64,000 nucleotides of DNA from Candidatus Syntrophocurvum alkaliphilum (GCF_009734445.1 NZ_CP046457.1:2226001-2290000); one strand, 5' to 3'; counted from the stretch's first letter, positions 21,233 to 31,761 are shown. Made by a program: numbers and translations. Notes: generated by a model from the sequence alone, not told the origin.

Positions 21233-21266
21233 TGCAAAGAAGGATTGGGACTAATCCTTCTTTGCA
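21233..21266 (+). other. Strong stem-loop between tuf copy 2 and rpsJ
   Basis: TGCAAAGAAGGATT (21233-21246) pairs perfectly with AATCCTTCTTTGCA (21253-21266) around a 6-nt loop. No T-run follows on the plus strand (a run of T would follow on the minus strand). It may be an RNA processing or stabilising element, or an inefficient terminator at the str/S10 boundary. Confidence 0.6.
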
Positions 21267-21290
21267 AAACACTTGGAAGCGTGTTATATA
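21262..21290 (+). promoter_or_regulatory. Possible promoter of the S10 operon
   Basis: TTGCAA (21262-21267), 17-bp spacer, TATATA (21285-21290) preceded by TGT, which gives an extended -10. The -35 box overlaps the arm of the stem-loop at 21233-21266. Confidence 0.4.
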
Positions 21291-21320
21291 TTAAGCCAGT
21301 CTAAGGAGGTAAAGTTTAGA

Positions 21321-21632
21321 GTGAGTGCTCAACAAAAAGTTAGAATAAGATTAAAGGCATTTGACCATAAACTATTAGACCAATCTACCCAAAAAATTGT
21401 TGATACAGCTAAAAAAAATGGTGCTAAAGTTTCTGGTCCAATTCCGCTCCCAACTAAAAAAAGCATATATACAATATTAAGATCACCACATGTAAACAAA
21501 GACTCAAGAGAACAATTTGAAATGAGAACCCATAAGCGTTTAATTGATATACTAGATCCAAATCCCAAGACTATAGATGCTCTAATGCACCTGGATTTAC
21601 CCTCGGGTGTTGACATTGAGATAAAGTTATAG
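21321..21632 (+). CDS. rpsJ: 30S ribosomal protein S10 (NusE)
   Basis: Head protein of the 30S subunit, also the NusE partner in NusG/NusB antitermination. The frame is open from 21273, but AAGGAGGT at 21303-21310 places the start at GTG 21321. This gives 103 aa beginning [20 protein letters not shown], the usual length. Signature [20 protein letters not shown] and C-terminal [16 protein letters not shown] are clear. It opens the S10 operon. Confidence 0.96.
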   Translation: MSAQQKVRIRLKAFDHKLLDQSTQKIVDTAKKNGAKVSGPIPLPTKKSIYTILRSPHVNKDSREQFEMRTHKRLIDILDPNPKTIDALMHLDLPSGVDIEIKL

Positions 21633-21650
21633 ATTGGGGAAAAGTGCCAA

Positions 21651-21727
21651 GAGATTAGTGGGTTATATAATAATCTCAGAGCAAAAAACAAAGACCCTAA
21701 GGTGATGTTGGATTTCCCACTTCCAAC
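21651..21727 (+). other. Two stem-loops between rpsJ and rplC
   Basis: The unusually long 131-bp gap holds GAGATTA/TAATCTC (21651-21657 with 21671-21677) and GTTGGA/TCCAAC (21707-21712 with 21722-21727). They could be mRNA processing sites or a leader that controls rplC. Neither has a T-run. Confidence 0.35.
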
Positions 21728-21763
21728 CTCTCGCTTTGAGAACACAACTAGGAGGTATATAGG

Positions 21764-22399
21764 GTGGCAAACATAGATAAGGCAATATTAGGCATAAAAA
21801 TAGGAATGACTCAAATATTTGATGATGAAGCAAAGGCTGTGCCGGTAACAGTAGTTGAAGCTGGACCGTGTGTTGTTCTTCAAAAGAAAAAAGTTGAGTC
21901 TGATGGATATAACGCAATACAAGTTGGATTTATGCCAATTAAAGAAAAATCAGTGAACAAACCAGAAAAAGGTCATTTCAAAAAGGCTAATACCAAACCA
22001 CTACGTTATGTGAAGGAATTTCGTGTGGATAATGTTGATGATTATGAAATAGGACAAGAGTTAAATGTTGATGTTTTTAATGAAGGAGATATGGTTGATG
22101 TAGTAGGAACATCTAAAGGAAAAGGGTTTGCAGGAAGTATAAAAAGACATAATTTTGCTAGAGGAACAATGACCCATGGCTCTCATTTTCACAGAGGACC
22201 TGGTTCACTTGCAGCAAAAGGTCCTGCAAAAGTTTTTAAAGGAAGAAAGCTTCCAGGTAGACTAGGAGGCGATAGGGTTACTGTTCAAGCATTAAAAATT
22301 GTTAAAGTTTATTCAGATAGAAAATTAATTTTAATAAAAGGTGCAATACCAGGGCCCAAAAGAGGTCTAGTTATCATAAAGAATACTGTTAAAGCATAG
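21764..22399 (+). CDS. rplC: 50S ribosomal protein L3
   Basis: Early assembly protein near the peptidyl-transferase centre. Opens with the GTG start of [20 protein letters not shown], contains [20 protein letters not shown] and the conserved tip [18 protein letters not shown]. It is 211 aa long, the usual length. AGGAGGTATATAGG precedes GTG 21764. It is followed by rplD after 25 bp. Confidence 0.97.
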   Translation: MANIDKAILGIKIGMTQIFDDEAKAVPVTVVEAGPCVVLQKKKVESDGYNAIQVGFMPIKEKSVNKPEKGHFKKANTKPLRYVKEFRVDNVDDYEIGQELNVDVFNEGDMVDVVGTSKGKGFAGSIKRHNFARGTMTHGSHFHRGPGSLAAKGPAKVFKGRKLPGRLGGDRVTVQALKIVKVYSDRKLILIKGAIPGPKRGLVIIKNTVKA

Positions 22400-22424
22400 C
22401 TAATATGCGAAGGAGGTTAGAAAG

Positions 22425-23048
22425 ATGCCTAAAGTTGCAATATATGATATGAACGGGGCCCAAGTTGGAGATATTGAGCTAAATGACAGTGTTTTTGGAA
22501 TAGAGCCAAATGAAGCCGTTCTACATGACTTTATAAAAATGCAGCTTGCAAATAAAAGGGTAGGAACTGCATCTACCAAAACAAGGGCAGAGGTAAGAGG
22601 TGGCGGACGAAAGCCGTGGAGACAAAAAGGAACTGGACGTGCACGCGTAGGGAGTGCCCGGAATCCTATATGGACTGGTGGTGGCATAGTATTTGGACCT
22701 AAGCCTAGAGATTATTCATATAAGCTTCCTAAGAAAGTAAGACGTTTAGCCATGAAGTCTGCACTTTCAATCAAGGTGAAAGAAAACATGATTATCATAG
22801 TAGACGAATTAAAGTTTGATGAACCCAAAACAAAAAAAATGATACAAACATTAGAGTCTCTTAAAGCTAGTAATAAGACATTATTAGTAACTGCAGATAA
22901 TGATGCAAATGTTTATAAATCAGCCCGCAATATACCAGGGGTAAAATCACTTAAAGCAGATTATATTAATGTATTTGATTTACTAAAACATGATACTTTA
23001 CTCATCACCAAGGATGCAGTGAACAGAGTAGAGGAGGTGTTTGCCTAA
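22425..23048 (+). CDS. rplD: 50S ribosomal protein L4
   Basis: Lines the peptide exit tunnel with its extended loop: [19 protein letters not shown] and [17 protein letters not shown] near residues 45-85. Globular C-terminal half includes [19 protein letters not shown]. Length 207 aa. GAAGGAGG precedes ATG 22425; the stop is directly followed by the rplW start with no gap. Confidence 0.97.
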   Translation: MPKVAIYDMNGAQVGDIELNDSVFGIEPNEAVLHDFIKMQLANKRVGTASTKTRAEVRGGGRKPWRQKGTGRARVGSARNPIWTGGGIVFGPKPRDYSYKLPKKVRRLAMKSALSIKVKENMIIIVDELKFDEPKTKKMIQTLESLKASNKTLLVTADNDANVYKSARNIPGVKSLKADYINVFDLLKHDTLLITKDAVNRVEEVFA

Positions 23049-23336
23049 ATGAAGGATTACCGCGATATTATTATTAAGCCTGTAATTTCAGAGAGATCAA
23101 TGGATCTTTTAAATGAAGACAAGTATACATTTATAGTTGACAAAAAAGCTAACAAATCCGAAATAAAAACTGCAATTGAGAAAATATTTAAGGTAAGAGT
23201 AGAAAAAGTACGTACAATAAATGTGAAAGGCAAACCCAAACGCATGGGAAGATTTGAAGGTAAAAAACCTGATCGTAAAAAAGCCATAGTAACACTAAAA
23301 TCGGGTGACAAAATTAGAATTTTTGAAGGTATGTAA
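23049..23336 (+). CDS. rplW: 50S ribosomal protein L23
   Basis: Docking site for trigger factor and SRP at the tunnel exit. Opens [20 protein letters not shown] and shows [20 protein letters not shown] and [20 protein letters not shown]. It is 95 aa, as expected. The ATG follows GAGGAGGTG at the end of rplD, with the stop and start adjacent. Confidence 0.97.
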   Translation: MKDYRDIIIKPVISERSMDLLNEDKYTFIVDKKANKSEIKTAIEKIFKVRVEKVRTINVKGKPKRMGRFEGKKPDRKKAIVTLKSGDKIRIFEGM

Positions 23337-23376
23337 GAGAGTTTCACCTTTGCTGTAAGGAGGGAAAAACAAAGAA

Positions 23377-24201
23377 ATGGCTATAAAAAAATACAGACCT
23401 ATAACCCCAAGTAGAAGACATATGACCACATTAAGTTATGACGAAATAACTAAGACTGAACCTGAAAAGAGTCTTACAGCACCTTTAAAGAGTAAAGCTG
23501 GTAGAAATGTTAACGGTCGTATAACAGTTAGACATCGTGGTGGCGGTCATAAACGTCTTTATCGCATTATAGATTTTAAACGGATTAAAGATGATGTTCC
23601 TGCTAAAGTAGCAGCTATTGAATATGATCCAAATCGTTCAGCAAATATAGCATTATTACATTATGCTGACGGTGCTAAAGCATATATAATTGCACCAAAT
23701 AATCTAAAGGTAGGCGAATTTGTAGTTTCAGGTTCAGGTGCGGATATTAAAGTAGGAAATACATTACCCTTAAAAGATATACCCACTGGTTCGCTTATAC
23801 ACAACATAGAGCTAAGACCTGGTAAAGGTGGTCAAATAGCAAGATCAGCTGGTGCAGCTGCACAGTTAATGGCTAAAGAAGGAAAATACGCACATGTAAG
23901 ACTACCTTCAGGAGAAGTAAGATTAATACTTACTACATGTAGAGCTACTATAGGTCAAGTTGGGAATTTAGAATATGAAAACCAAACCATTGGTAAAGCT
24001 GGAAAATCACGCTGGTTAGGTAAGAGACCAACAGTTAGAGGATCAGTTATGAACCCTGCTGACCATCCACATGGTGGTGGTGAAGGTAGAGCACCAGTTG
24101 GTAGAAAATATCCAGTATCACCATGGGGTAAAATTGCTATAGGTGGTAAAACTCGTAGAAAAAAACCATCTGATAACATGATAGTGCGGAAACGCAAATA
24201 A
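23377..24201 (+). CDS. rplB: 50S ribosomal protein L2
   Basis: Highly conserved protein needed for subunit joining and peptidyl-transferase formation. Opens [20 protein letters not shown] and includes [20 protein letters not shown] and the C-terminal motif [19 protein letters not shown] with the conserved histidine. Length 274 aa. GTAAGGAGGG precedes the ATG. Confidence 0.98.
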   Translation: MAIKKYRPITPSRRHMTTLSYDEITKTEPEKSLTAPLKSKAGRNVNGRITVRHRGGGHKRLYRIIDFKRIKDDVPAKVAAIEYDPNRSANIALLHYADGAKAYIIAPNNLKVGEFVVSGSGADIKVGNTLPLKDIPTGSLIHNIELRPGKGGQIARSAGAAAQLMAKEGKYAHVRLPSGEVRLILTTCRATIGQVGNLEYENQTIGKAGKSRWLGKRPTVRGSVMNPADHPHGGGEGRAPVGRKYPVSPWGKIAIGGKTRRKKPSDNMIVRKRK

Positions 24202-24214
24202 AGGAGGTCTTTAA

Positions 24215-24499
24215 ATGGGTAGGTCACTAAAAAAAGGACCTTATTGTGAGGAAAAGCTTCTAAAAAGAATAGACGAAATTAATGAAACAGGTAAGAAAAA
24301 AGTTTTGAAAACTTGGTCAAGACGTTCAACTGTTATGCCCCAAATGATAGGTCACACAATAGCAGTACATGATGGCCGCAAACATATACCAGTATATATA
24401 ACTGAAGATATGGTAGGAATGAAATTAGGCGAATTTGCTCCTACGCGCACTTATAGAGGCCATGCAGATAAATCTGAAAAAGCGAGTAGAGCAAAGTAG
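24215..24499 (+). CDS. rpsS: 30S ribosomal protein S19
   Basis: Head protein that pairs with S13 near the A-site finger. Opens [20 protein letters not shown] and has [20 protein letters not shown] and [20 protein letters not shown]. Length 94 aa. AAAGGAGG lies before the ATG, 13 bp after rplB. Confidence 0.97.
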   Translation: MGRSLKKGPYCEEKLLKRIDEINETGKKKVLKTWSRRSTVMPQMIGHTIAVHDGRKHIPVYITEDMVGMKLGEFAPTRTYRGHADKSEKASRAK

Positions 24500-24515
24500 A
24501 AAGGAGGAAAAGTAC

Positions 24516-24857
24516 ATGGAAGCTAGAGCTGTTGCCCGATATATGCGGATATCTCCTTTTAAAGCTCGCCAAGTAGCTGACTTAGTTAGAGGTAAAGATA
24601 TTAATGAAGCAATAGGAATACTTAGATATACAAACAAAAGGTCCGCTCCTGTAATAGGAAAAGTACTCAAATCAGCGATGGCTAACGCAGAGCATAATTA
24701 TGATATGGATACAGAGGAACTTTACGTATCAGAAATTTATATAGATGAAGGCCCTACTATTAAAAGAATGAGGCCCAGGGCTTATGGAAGAGCTGATATT
24801 AGACGTCATAGAACCAGCCATATTACTGTTGTGCTGAGTGAAAGGGAGGTTAAATAG
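24516..24857 (+). CDS. rplV: 50S ribosomal protein L22
   Basis: Its beta-hairpin lines the exit tunnel near the macrolide site. The frame is open from 24435 (inside rpsS), but AAAGGAGG at 24500-24507 and homologues that begin [20 protein letters not shown] place the start at ATG 24516 (113 aa). The loop [20 protein letters not shown] is intact. Its stop shares one base with the rpsC start. Confidence 0.96.
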   Translation: MEARAVARYMRISPFKARQVADLVRGKDINEAIGILRYTNKRSAPVIGKVLKSAMANAEHNYDMDTEELYVSEIYIDEGPTIKRMRPRAYGRADIRRHRTSHITVVLSEREVK

Positions 24858-25531
24858 TGGGTCAAAAGGTTCATCCAAAAGGTTTTAGAATTGGAGTTAT
24901 ACGTGGTTGGGATTCAAATTGGTATGCAGATAGGGATTATACTGATCTTTTACATGAAGATTATAAAATAAGAAATTATGTAAAAGACCGTTTTTATACA
25001 GCCGGTATCTCCAAAGTACAAATTGAAAGAACAGGCAACAGAATACGTTTAACTATTCATACCGCAAAGCCTGGGATAGTTATTGGCCGCGGAGGAAAAG
25101 AAGTAGAACAACTGAAATCTGATTTAGCCAAGTTAACAGGCAAAAATATAAATATTAATATTCAAGAAATAAAAAAACCAGAATTAGATGCGCAGATCGT
25201 TGCAGAAAATATTGCACAGCAAATTGAAAAAAGAATATCTTTCCGTAGAGCACTAAGACAATCGGTAGGCAGAACTATGAGAGTTGGAGCCCAAGGCATT
25301 AGAGTTGCCATTTCAGGAAGATTAGGTGGTGCAGAAATAGCTAGAACTGAATGGTATGCAGAAGGAAAAGTGCCACTTCACACTTTAAGAGCTGATATAG
25401 ATTATGGTTTTGCTGAAGCAGACACTACTTATGGAAAGATAGGAATTAAGGTATGGATTAATCGTGGGGAGATAGTACCTATGCCTAAGCAAAAACCAAC
25501 AGAGAAACAAGCGGAGGAGGCAGATAAATAA
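24857..25531 (+). CDS. rpsC: 30S ribosomal protein S3
   Basis: mRNA entry-site protein with helicase role together with S4 and S5. GTG start overlapping the rplV stop; opens [20 protein letters not shown]. The KH domain carries [16 protein letters not shown] with the GxxG loop; the C-terminal domain has [20 protein letters not shown] and [20 protein letters not shown]. Length 224 aa. Its last base is the first of rplP. Confidence 0.97.
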   Translation: MGQKVHPKGFRIGVIRGWDSNWYADRDYTDLLHEDYKIRNYVKDRFYTAGISKVQIERTGNRIRLTIHTAKPGIVIGRGGKEVEQLKSDLAKLTGKNININIQEIKKPELDAQIVAENIAQQIEKRISFRRALRQSVGRTMRVGAQGIRVAISGRLGGAEIARTEWYAEGKVPLHTLRADIDYGFAEADTTYGKIGIKVWINRGEIVPMPKQKPTEKQAEEADK

Positions 25532-25965
25532 TGCTTACCCCAAAAAGAATAAAATACAGAAGACAACACCGTCCTAGCCTTAAAGGAAAAGCAAATAAAG
25601 GTAATGCTGTTACGTATGGTGACTATGGTCTTCAAGCAGTAGGACCAGCTTGGATTACTAATAGACAAATAGAAGCAGCGCGTATAGCAATTACGAGACA
25701 TGTTAAAAGGGGCGGAAAAGTTTGGATAAAAATATTTCCTGACCGCCCAATTACAGCAAAACCTGCAGAAACGCGTATGGGTAAAGGAAAAGGAACTCCA
25801 GAACATTGGATAGCAGTAGTAAAGCCAGGTAGAGTTATGTTTGAACTAGCCGGAGTAAGTGAAGAATTAGCACGTGAAGCAATGAGGTTAGCCTCACACA
25901 AGCTTCCAGTAAAGTGCAAATTCGTAAAAAGAGAAGAAATGGGTGGTGAGGTCAGTGAAAGCTAA
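25531..25965 (+). CDS. rplP: 50S ribosomal protein L16
   Basis: Sits near the A-site tRNA elbow. Opens [20 protein letters not shown] and contains [20 protein letters not shown] and [20 protein letters not shown]. Length 144 aa, as usual. The ATG overlaps the rpsC stop by one base (TAATG), a coupled start. The 3' end overlaps rpmC. Confidence 0.97.
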   Translation: MLTPKRIKYRRQHRPSLKGKANKGNAVTYGDYGLQAVGPAWITNRQIEAARIAITRHVKRGGKVWIKIFPDRPITAKPAETRMGKGKGTPEHWIAVVKPGRVMFELAGVSEELAREAMRLASHKLPVKCKFVKREEMGGEVSES

Positions 25966-26155
25966 ACAAGCTAGGGAATTAACCGATGACGAATTAAGAA
26001 AAAAGGTTTCGGATTATAAAGAAGAGCTATTTAATCTTCGCTTTCAACTGGCTACAGGACAGTTAGATAATCCAATGAGAATTAGAGATGTTAAGAAAAG
26101 TATTGCTAGATGCAAAACTATATTACGTCAAAGAGAACTTGCAAGACAGCAGTAA
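25955..26155 (+). CDS. rpmC: 50S ribosomal protein L29
   Basis: Small protein at the tunnel exit. GTG 25955 gives [18 protein letters not shown], matching how L29 proteins start; GTG 25943 in the same frame would add four residues. GAGG lies only three bases before 25955, so the choice is not certain. Core seen: [20 protein letters not shown] and [20 protein letters not shown]. Predicted 66 aa. It overlaps the end of rplP by 11 bp. Confidence 0.92.
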   Translation: MKAKQARELTDDELRKKVSDYKEELFNLRFQLATGQLDNPMRIRDVKKSIARCKTILRQRELARQQ

Positions 26156-26176
26156 CATATAAAAGGAGGTCTAAGG

Positions 26177-26440
26177 GTGGCCGAAAATATAAGAAAGATT
26201 AGGCAGGGCACTGTTACTAGTGACAAAATGGATAAAACTATAACTGTAAGTGTTGAAACTACAAAAAAACATCCATTATATAAAAAGACTATAAGAACAA
26301 ATAAAAAATTTAAGGCTCATGATGAAAATAATGAAGCTAAAATTGGCGATATAGTAAAAATCATAGAAACACGCCCCTTGAGCAAAGACAAAAGATGGAA
26401 TTTAATAGAAATAGTTCGTAAAGCCAAGACATTACAATAG
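26177..26440 (+). CDS. rpsQ: 30S ribosomal protein S17
   Basis: OB-fold primary binder of 16S rRNA. GTG start after AAAAGGAGG. Conserved features: [39 protein letters not shown] and [20 protein letters not shown]. Length 87 aa, standard for the family. Confidence 0.97.
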   Translation: MAENIRKIRQGTVTSDKMDKTITVSVETTKKHPLYKKTIRTNKKFKAHDENNEAKIGDIVKIIETRPLSKDKRWNLIEIVRKAKTLQ

Positions 26441-26467
26441 TTTGGTTTGCGAAGGGAGGTTTACACT

Positions 26468-26836
26468 GTGATTCAACAGGAGACAAAGCTACAGGTTGGA
26501 GATAACACTGGGGCAAAAAAGATTTTATGTATAAAAGTTTTAGGCGGATCTGGACGCAAATATGCAACAATAGGTGATGTTATAGTTGCTAGTGTTAAAG
26601 AAGCATCCCCAGGTGGTGTCGTGAAAAAGGGTGATGTAGTAAGAGCTGTTATAGTGAGAACTAAAAAAGAAATAAGAAGAAATGACGGTTCTTATATTTC
26701 TTTTTCGGAAAATGCAGCAGTAATAATAGATGAGAACAATAATCCCAAAGGCACACGTATCTTCGGACCAGTAGCCAGAGAGCTAAGGGAAAGAAATTTC
26801 ATGAAGATAGTGTCATTAGCACCGGAAACCCTTTAG
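26468..26836 (+). CDS. rplN: 50S ribosomal protein L14
   Basis: Subunit-interface protein that contacts L19 and helix 14 (intersubunit bridge). The frame opens at 26447, but GGGAGG at 26454-26459 is eight bases from GTG 26468, giving [20 protein letters not shown], the canonical L14 start; 122 aa. C-terminal [20 protein letters not shown] confirms the family. Confidence 0.97.
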   Translation: MIQQETKLQVGDNTGAKKILCIKVLGGSGRKYATIGDVIVASVKEASPGGVVKKGDVVRAVIVRTKKEIRRNDGSYISFSENAAVIIDENNNPKGTRIFGPVARELRERNFMKIVSLAPETL

Positions 26837-26853
26837 GAGACGGAGGTGTAAGA

Positions 26854-27165
26854 ATGAAGATTAAAAAAGGCGATATGGTAATGGTTATGACTGGTAAGGA
26901 CACTGGAAAATCTGGAAAAGTATTAAGAGTTATCCCTAGAGAAAACCGTGTTGTTATTGAGGGTGTAAATAGAGTTAAGAAACATCAAAAACCATCAAGA
27001 CAATTACCACAGGGTGGAATTATGAATGTTGAAGCACCACTAAATGCTTCAAATGTTATGGTGCTTTGTATTAAATGTGATAAACCAACACGTATAGGAA
27101 ACAAAATTTCAGACCAACAAGAAAAAGTAAGATATTGTAAACAATGCGGAGAAATCTTAGATTAA
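26854..27165 (+). CDS. rplX: 50S ribosomal protein L24 (cysteine-pair form)
   Basis: Assembly initiator protein with an N-terminal KOW motif (KKGDMVMVMTGKDTGKSGKV) and HQKPSRQLPQGGIMNVEAPL. The C-terminal half has two CxxC pairs, CIKC and CKQC, about 29 residues apart, suggesting a zinc site that many L24 proteins lack. Length 103 aa. GGAGGTG precedes the ATG. Confidence 0.96.
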   Translation: MKIKKGDMVMVMTGKDTGKSGKVLRVIPRENRVVIEGVNRVKKHQKPSRQLPQGGIMNVEAPLNASNVMVLCIKCDKPTRIGNKISDQQEKVRYCKQCGEILD

Positions 27166-27193
27166 ACTCCAGGAAAGGAGGAACAACTAGTAA

Positions 27194-27730
27194 ATGGCTA
27201 GGTTATACGACGAGTATAGACAAGAAATAGTGCCAAAATTAATGGATAAATTTCAGTATAAAAGTGTGATGCAGGTACCAAAAGTTGAGAAAATAGTTCT
27301 TAACATAGGAGTAGGGGAAGCCGTACAAAATCCTAAGGCACTTGATGGAGCAATTAATGATTTAGTTGTGATATCAGGTCAAAAGCCTATAGTTACAAAA
27401 GCCAAGAAATCTATAGCTGGATTTAAGATTAGACAAGGCATGCCAATAGGGTGCAAAGTTACTTTAAGAGGCGAAAGAATGTATGACTTTCTTGATAAAT
27501 TGATAAACATAGTATTACCTCGTGTGCGTGATTTTAGAGGGGTTTCACCTCAAGCATTTGATGGTCGTGGAAACTATTCACTAGGTATAAAGGAACAAAC
27601 AATATTCCCCGAAATTGAATATGACAACATCGACAAAATACGAGGCATAGAAGTTTCAATCATTACTACGGCCCCAACCGACGAAGAAGCTAGAGAACTG
27701 CTTAGAAGCATGAAAATGCCATTTAGATAG
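27194..27730 (+). CDS. rplE: 50S ribosomal protein L5
   Basis: Binds 5S rRNA and contacts the P-site tRNA. Opens [20 protein letters not shown]; contains [40 protein letters not shown] and [20 protein letters not shown]. Length 178 aa. AAAGGAGG precedes the ATG. Confidence 0.97.
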   Translation: MARLYDEYRQEIVPKLMDKFQYKSVMQVPKVEKIVLNIGVGEAVQNPKALDGAINDLVVISGQKPIVTKAKKSIAGFKIRQGMPIGCKVTLRGERMYDFLDKLINIVLPRVRDFRGVSPQAFDGRGNYSLGIKEQTIFPEIEYDNIDKIRGIEVSIITTAPTDEEARELLRSMKMPFR

Positions 27731-27742
27731 GAGGTTATTTTA

Positions 27743-27928
27743 ATGGCCAAAAAAGCAATGATTGCTAAACAAAGGCGCAAACAAAAGTTCAAAGTTAGAG
27801 AATACAATAGATGTAAAATATGCGGAAGACCTAGGGCATATATGCGAAAATTTGGTATGTGCAGAGTATGTTTCAGAGAGCTAGCCCATAAAGGTGAAAT
27901 TCCTGGTGTAACAAAGGCTAGCTGGTAG
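27743..27928 (+). CDS. rpsZ: 30S ribosomal protein S14, zinc-binding type (S14Z)
   Basis: Short 61-aa S14 with two CxxC pairs: [20 protein letters not shown]. This is the C+ (zinc) type found in Gram-positives and contrasts with the longer zinc-free S14. AGGAGG precedes its ATG. It lies in the usual place between rplE and rpsH. Confidence 0.97.
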   Translation: MAKKAMIAKQRRKQKFKVREYNRCKICGRPRAYMRKFGMCRVCFRELAHKGEIPGVTKASW

Positions 27929-27953
27929 GTCGCTAAAAAAGGAGGTATAGATT

Positions 27954-28352
27954 ATGGTCATGACTGATCCCATAGCAGATTTTCTGACTAGAATCAGAAA
28001 CGGCAATATGGTCATGCATGAAACCGTTGAAGTACCCAGTTCAAAAGTTAAACTTTCTATTGCTGATATTATGAAAGAAGATGGGTACATCAAGGATTAT
28101 GAATATATTGAAGATGGTAAACAAGGAATTATTAGAGTATACCTCAAATATGGAAACAACAAAGAAAAAGTTATCACTGGACTAAAAAGAATTAGCAAAC
28201 CAGGGTTGAGAGTATACGTGAAAAAAGATGAGATTCCTCGTGTTTTAGGGGGCCTTGGAACAGCAGTTATATCAACATCCAAAGGAATAATGACAGACAA
28301 AAACGCCAGAAAAAGTGGATTAGGTGGCGAAGTTGTATGTTATATATGGTAG
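27954..28352 (+). CDS. rpsH: 30S ribosomal protein S8
   Basis: Central-domain 16S rRNA binder; represses the spc operon in E. coli. ATG 27954 is seven bases from AAGGAGGT; a second in-frame ATG follows two codons later. Opens [21 protein letters not shown]-terminal [20 protein letters not shown] and [11 protein letters not shown] are conserved. 132 aa. Confidence 0.97.
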   Translation: MVMTDPIADFLTRIRNGNMVMHETVEVPSSKVKLSIADIMKEDGYIKDYEYIEDGKQGIIRVYLKYGNNKEKVITGLKRISKPGLRVYVKKDEIPRVLGGLGTAVISTSKGIMTDKNARKSGLGGEVVCYIW

Positions 28353-28370
28353 CTGAAGGAGGATTAAACA

Positions 28371-28910
28371 ATGTCAAGAATTGGTAAAAAGCCTATCAGT
28401 CTACCCAAAGGCGTAGAACTTAAGGTAGAAGATAATAAAGTAACAGTAAAAGGACCTAAAGGAGAATTAAGTCAAAATATTCCTGCAGTTATAACAGTAA
28501 GTCAGGAAGATAATGTAGTTAAAGTATCTAGACCTAATGATTTGAAGAAAAATAGAGCTTTTCATGGTCTTAGTCAAGCTTTAATTGCTAATATGGTAGA
28601 AGGAGTTAGCAAAGGTTTTGAAAAGAAACTAGAGCTAGTTGGTGTAGGATACCGTGCTCAGATGCAAGGAAATAAATTAGTTTTAAATGTAGGATATTCT
28701 CACCCAGTTGAAATCGAAGCTCCAGCAGGTATTGAATTTGAAGTGCCGGCTAACACCAAGATTACTGTTAAAGGTATAGATAAGCAATTAGTTGGTAATA
28801 CGGCTGCTGATATAAGAGCAATTAGAAAACCTGAACCTTATAAAGGGAAAGGCATTAAATATGAGAATGAGGTAATAAGACGTAAAGCTGGTAAAGCAGG
28901 GGCTAAATAA
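28371..28910 (+). CDS. rplF: 50S ribosomal protein L6
   Basis: Located near the GTPase centre and sarcin-ricin loop. Opens [20 protein letters not shown]; two similar alpha/beta domains, with the signature [20 protein letters not shown] near the C-terminus. Length 179 aa. GGAGG precedes ATG. Confidence 0.97.
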   Translation: MSRIGKKPISLPKGVELKVEDNKVTVKGPKGELSQNIPAVITVSQEDNVVKVSRPNDLKKNRAFHGLSQALIANMVEGVSKGFEKKLELVGVGYRAQMQGNKLVLNVGYSHPVEIEAPAGIEFEVPANTKITVKGIDKQLVGNTAADIRAIRKPEPYKGKGIKYENEVIRRKAGKAGAK

Positions 28911-28932
28911 TTAGCGGAGGGAGTGACCATAT

Positions 28933-29298
28933 TTGATCAACAAAGCTAGTAAAAAAGAAACTAGGTATGGAAAACATAAAAGAATTCGCAAAAAAATATC
29001 CGGAACTCCGGACAAACCAAGACTATGTGTATTCAAAAGTAGCAAAAACATTTATGCACAATTAATAGATGATGAAAATGGTATCACCCTAGCAACTGCC
29101 TCAACTCTCGAGAGTGATTTACAAGAATTCAGAGGAAACATAAGTGTTGAAGCGGCAAAGCGTGTAGGTGATAGTATTGCAGAAAAAGCTAAATCTAAAG
29201 GTGTTACTAAAATTGTTTTTGATAGAAACGGATATATTTATCATGGTCGAATAGCTGCATTAGCTGATGCAGCAAGAGAAAAAGGACTTGAATTCTAG
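28933..29298 (+). CDS. rplR: 50S ribosomal protein L18
   Basis: 5S rRNA-binding protein. TTG start after GCGGAGGGAGTG. N-terminal basic region [20 protein letters not shown]; core [20 protein letters not shown] and [20 protein letters not shown]. Length 121 aa. The SD-to-TTG distance is a little long, but no better start is seen. Confidence 0.95.
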   Translation: MINKASKKETRYGKHKRIRKKISGTPDKPRLCVFKSSKNIYAQLIDDENGITLATASTLESDLQEFRGNISVEAAKRVGDSIAEKAKSKGVTKIVFDRNGYIYHGRIAALADAAREKGLEF

Positions 29299-29326
29299 AA
29301 GTTAAATTTAGGCTAGGAGGGAAAAG

Positions 29327-29830
29327 ATGACTGAAAGAGATCAGGCTAGCCCAGAACTAATTGAAAAGGTTGTTAATATTAGAAGGGTTGCCAAAGTTGT
29401 TAAAGGTGGACGTAGGTTCAGCTTTAGTGCATTAGTAGTAGTTGGTGATGGCGAAGGTTCCGTTGGCACTGGTAAAGGTAAAGCTACTGAGGTTCCTGAA
29501 GCTATTAGAAAAGCTGTTGAAGATGCTAAAAAAAATATGATAAAGGTGCCATTAATTGACCAAAGAACTATTCCTCATGAAATAATAGGAAAGTTTGGAG
29601 CAGGTCAGGTTTTATTAAAGCCAGCATCTCCTGGTACAGGAGTTATAGCAGGTGGTCCAGTAAGAGCTGTTCTCGAATCTGTAGGAGTAAAAGACGTATT
29701 AACTAAATCTTTAGGATCAGCTAACTCTAATAATATAGTTCATGCAACAATGGAAGGACTTAAAAACTTAAAGTATGCAGAAGAAGTTGCAAGGAAACGC
29801 GGCAAATCAATAGATGAGTTAATGGGATAG
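29327..29830 (+). CDS. rpsE: 30S ribosomal protein S5
   Basis: Mediates translational accuracy with S4. The double-stranded-RNA-binding domain has [20 protein letters not shown] and [21 protein letters not shown]-terminal [20 protein letters not shown]. Length 167 aa. AGGAGGG precedes ATG. Confidence 0.97.
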   Translation: MTERDQASPELIEKVVNIRRVAKVVKGGRRFSFSALVVVGDGEGSVGTGKGKATEVPEAIRKAVEDAKKNMIKVPLIDQRTIPHEIIGKFGAGQVLLKPASPGTGVIAGGPVRAVLESVGVKDVLTKSLGSANSNNIVHATMEGLKNLKYAEEVARKRGKSIDELMG

Positions 29831-29842
29831 GGAGGGATAAAC

Positions 29843-30028
29843 TTGGCTAAACAGTTAAAGATAACGTTAGTGAAAAGCGTTATTGGTTGTCCTGAGACCC
29901 AAAAAGCAACTGTTAAAAGCTTAGGTTTAAAAAAGCTTAATCAAACAGTTATAAAAGAAGATAGTCCAGAGATAAGAGGACAGGTTAACAAAGTAAAGCA
30001 TCTAGTCAGCATTGAAGAGATAGATTAA
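29843..30028 (+). CDS. rpmD: 50S ribosomal protein L30
   Basis: Small protein of 61 aa: [20 protein letters not shown], followed by [20 protein letters not shown] and the C-terminal [17 protein letters not shown] start eight bases after GGAGGG. It lies between rpsE and rplO, as expected. Confidence 0.96.
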   Translation: MAKQLKITLVKSVIGCPETQKATVKSLGLKKLNQTVIKEDSPEIRGQVNKVKHLVSIEEID

Positions 30029-30044
30029 TTAAGGAGGTTTTAAT

Positions 30045-30485
30045 GTGAAAATACATGAACTAAAATCTCCATCAGGTGCAAATAAACGCAAAAAAAGAGT
30101 TGGAAGAGGCCCATCATCTGGTCATGGAAAAACATCGACTAGAGGACATAATGGGCAAAATTCTCGCTCAGGTGGTGGAGTAAGACCTGGTTTTGAAGGT
30201 GGACAAATGCCTTTAATTCGACGTATTCCAAAGAGAGGATTTACCAATAAGTTTAGAAAAGAATACGACATAGTAAATGTAGGTGATCTTAACAGGTTTG
30301 ATGACGGTACAGAAGTAACCATTGACCTTCTAAAACAATCAGGTTTAGTTAAGTCTGTAAAAAATGGAGTGAAAATACTAGGTGATGGTGAGCTAGAAAA
30401 GAAGTTAACTATAAAAGTTAATAAAATAAGTAAACAAGCAGAAGAGAAAATCTTGGCCAAGGGCGGCAAGGTTGAGGTGATTTAA
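30045..30485 (+). CDS. rplO: 50S ribosomal protein L15
   Basis: Late-assembly protein. GTG start after AAGGAGG; opens [20 protein letters not shown], followed by the Gly/Arg-rich extension [20 protein letters not shown] and [20 protein letters not shown]. Length 146 aa. Its stop overlaps the secY ATG by one base. Confidence 0.97.
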   Translation: MKIHELKSPSGANKRKKRVGRGPSSGHGKTSTRGHNGQNSRSGGGVRPGFEGGQMPLIRRIPKRGFTNKFRKEYDIVNVGDLNRFDDGTEVTIDLLKQSGLVKSVKNGVKILGDGELEKKLTIKVNKISKQAEEKILAKGGKVEVI

Positions 30486-31750
30486 TGCTTGGGTCATTTC
30501 AACAGGCCTTTAAAGTAGGAGACCTGAGAACAAAACTCTTGTTTACTTTATTGATGATACTTGTATTTAGAATAGGTGCTCACGTGCCAGTCCCGGGCGT
30601 TGATGCTAATGTAATGCAGGAATTGTTAAAAGGTCAATTGTTTGGTTTTTTTGACATAATATCTGGAGGAGCTTTTTTGCGATTTAGTATATTTGCTATG
30701 AGTATCACTCCATATATTAATGCATCAATTATCATGCAGCTCCTACGTGTTATTATACCTAGACTTGACCAAATGGCTAAAGAAGGAGAAGAAGGACAAA
30801 AGCAAATTCAACAGTATATTCGTTACGGTACTGTTTTCTTAGCATTTATTCAAGCAATAGGTATGTCAGTTGCTCTAAGTAGATTTGGTGCGATAATAGA
30901 TCCTGGATTTACATCCGTTATGATAATTGTTGTATCCTTAACAGCAGGTACTGCAATGTTAATGTGGATAGGTGAGATGATAACTGAAAAAGGAATAGGC
31001 AATGGTATATCTTTAATAATCTTTGCTGGTATTGTTTCAGGAATACCTAGACAACTATCAAATTTATCTCAGGAAATTGCTGGTGGTATTGTTGGCTGGT
31101 TCAACATTCTCTTATTCATTATTATTGCGTTATTGATAATAGCATCTATAGTAGCTGTAAATGAAGGTCAAAGGCGAATACCGGTACAATATGCAAAACG
31201 TGTGGTAGGTAGAAAAATGTATGGTGGACAGAGCACATTTTTACCACTAAAGGTTAATGCAGCAGGTGTTATACCAATAATATTTGCAATGTCATTAATG
31301 ATGTTTCCGGCAACTATTGCTATGTGGGGCGATCAGGCGTCCGGATTTAATCAATTTTTAAATGAGTACTTCCATTTTGGCAGTGTTGCATATAATGCTA
31401 TTTATGCTGTGTTAATAGTATTTTTTACTTACTTTTATGTAGCAATAATATTTAACCCAGCAGATGTCGCCGACAATGTTAAAAAATATGGAGGATTTAT
31501 ACCTGGTATAAGGCCTGGTAGACCAACTGCTGAGCATATAGACAAAGTGCTAACTCGTTTAACACTTGCAGGTGGTACGTTCCTTGCTTTAATAGCTATT
31601 TTACCAAACTTTGTTATTGGCTTAACGGGTATAACTAGTCTAATGTTTGGAGGTACATCTCTACTCATCATGGTTGGTGTTGCTCTTGATACAATGAAGC
31701 AAATCGAATCACATTTACTACTAAGAAGTTATCAAGGTTTCGTGAAATAG
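30485..31750 (+). CDS. secY: Preprotein translocase subunit SecY
   Basis: Channel subunit of the Sec translocon with ten membrane helices. It has the plug/helix-2 region GGAFLRFSIFAMSITPYINA, the sequence INEGQRRIPVQYAKR-like VNEGQRRIPVQYAKRVVGRK and the conserved arginine-rich cytosolic loops. Length 421 aa. ATG overlaps the rplO stop (TAATG). With SecE (5295) it forms the core channel; no SecG gene is in the window. Confidence 0.97.
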   Translation: MLGSFQQAFKVGDLRTKLLFTLLMILVFRIGAHVPVPGVDANVMQELLKGQLFGFFDIISGGAFLRFSIFAMSITPYINASIIMQLLRVIIPRLDQMAKEGEEGQKQIQQYIRYGTVFLAFIQAIGMSVALSRFGAIIDPGFTSVMIIVVSLTAGTAMLMWIGEMITEKGIGNGISLIIFAGIVSGIPRQLSNLSQEIAGGIVGWFNILLFIIIALLIIASIVAVNEGQRRIPVQYAKRVVGRKMYGGQSTFLPLKVNAAGVIPIIFAMSLMMFPATIAMWGDQASGFNQFLNEYFHFGSVAYNAIYAVLIVFFTYFYVAIIFNPADVADNVKKYGGFIPGIRPGRPTAEHIDKVLTRLTLAGGTFLALIAILPNFVIGLTGITSLMFGGTSLLIMVGVALDTMKQIESHLLLRSYQGFVK

Positions 31751-31761
31751 GAGATGATTTG

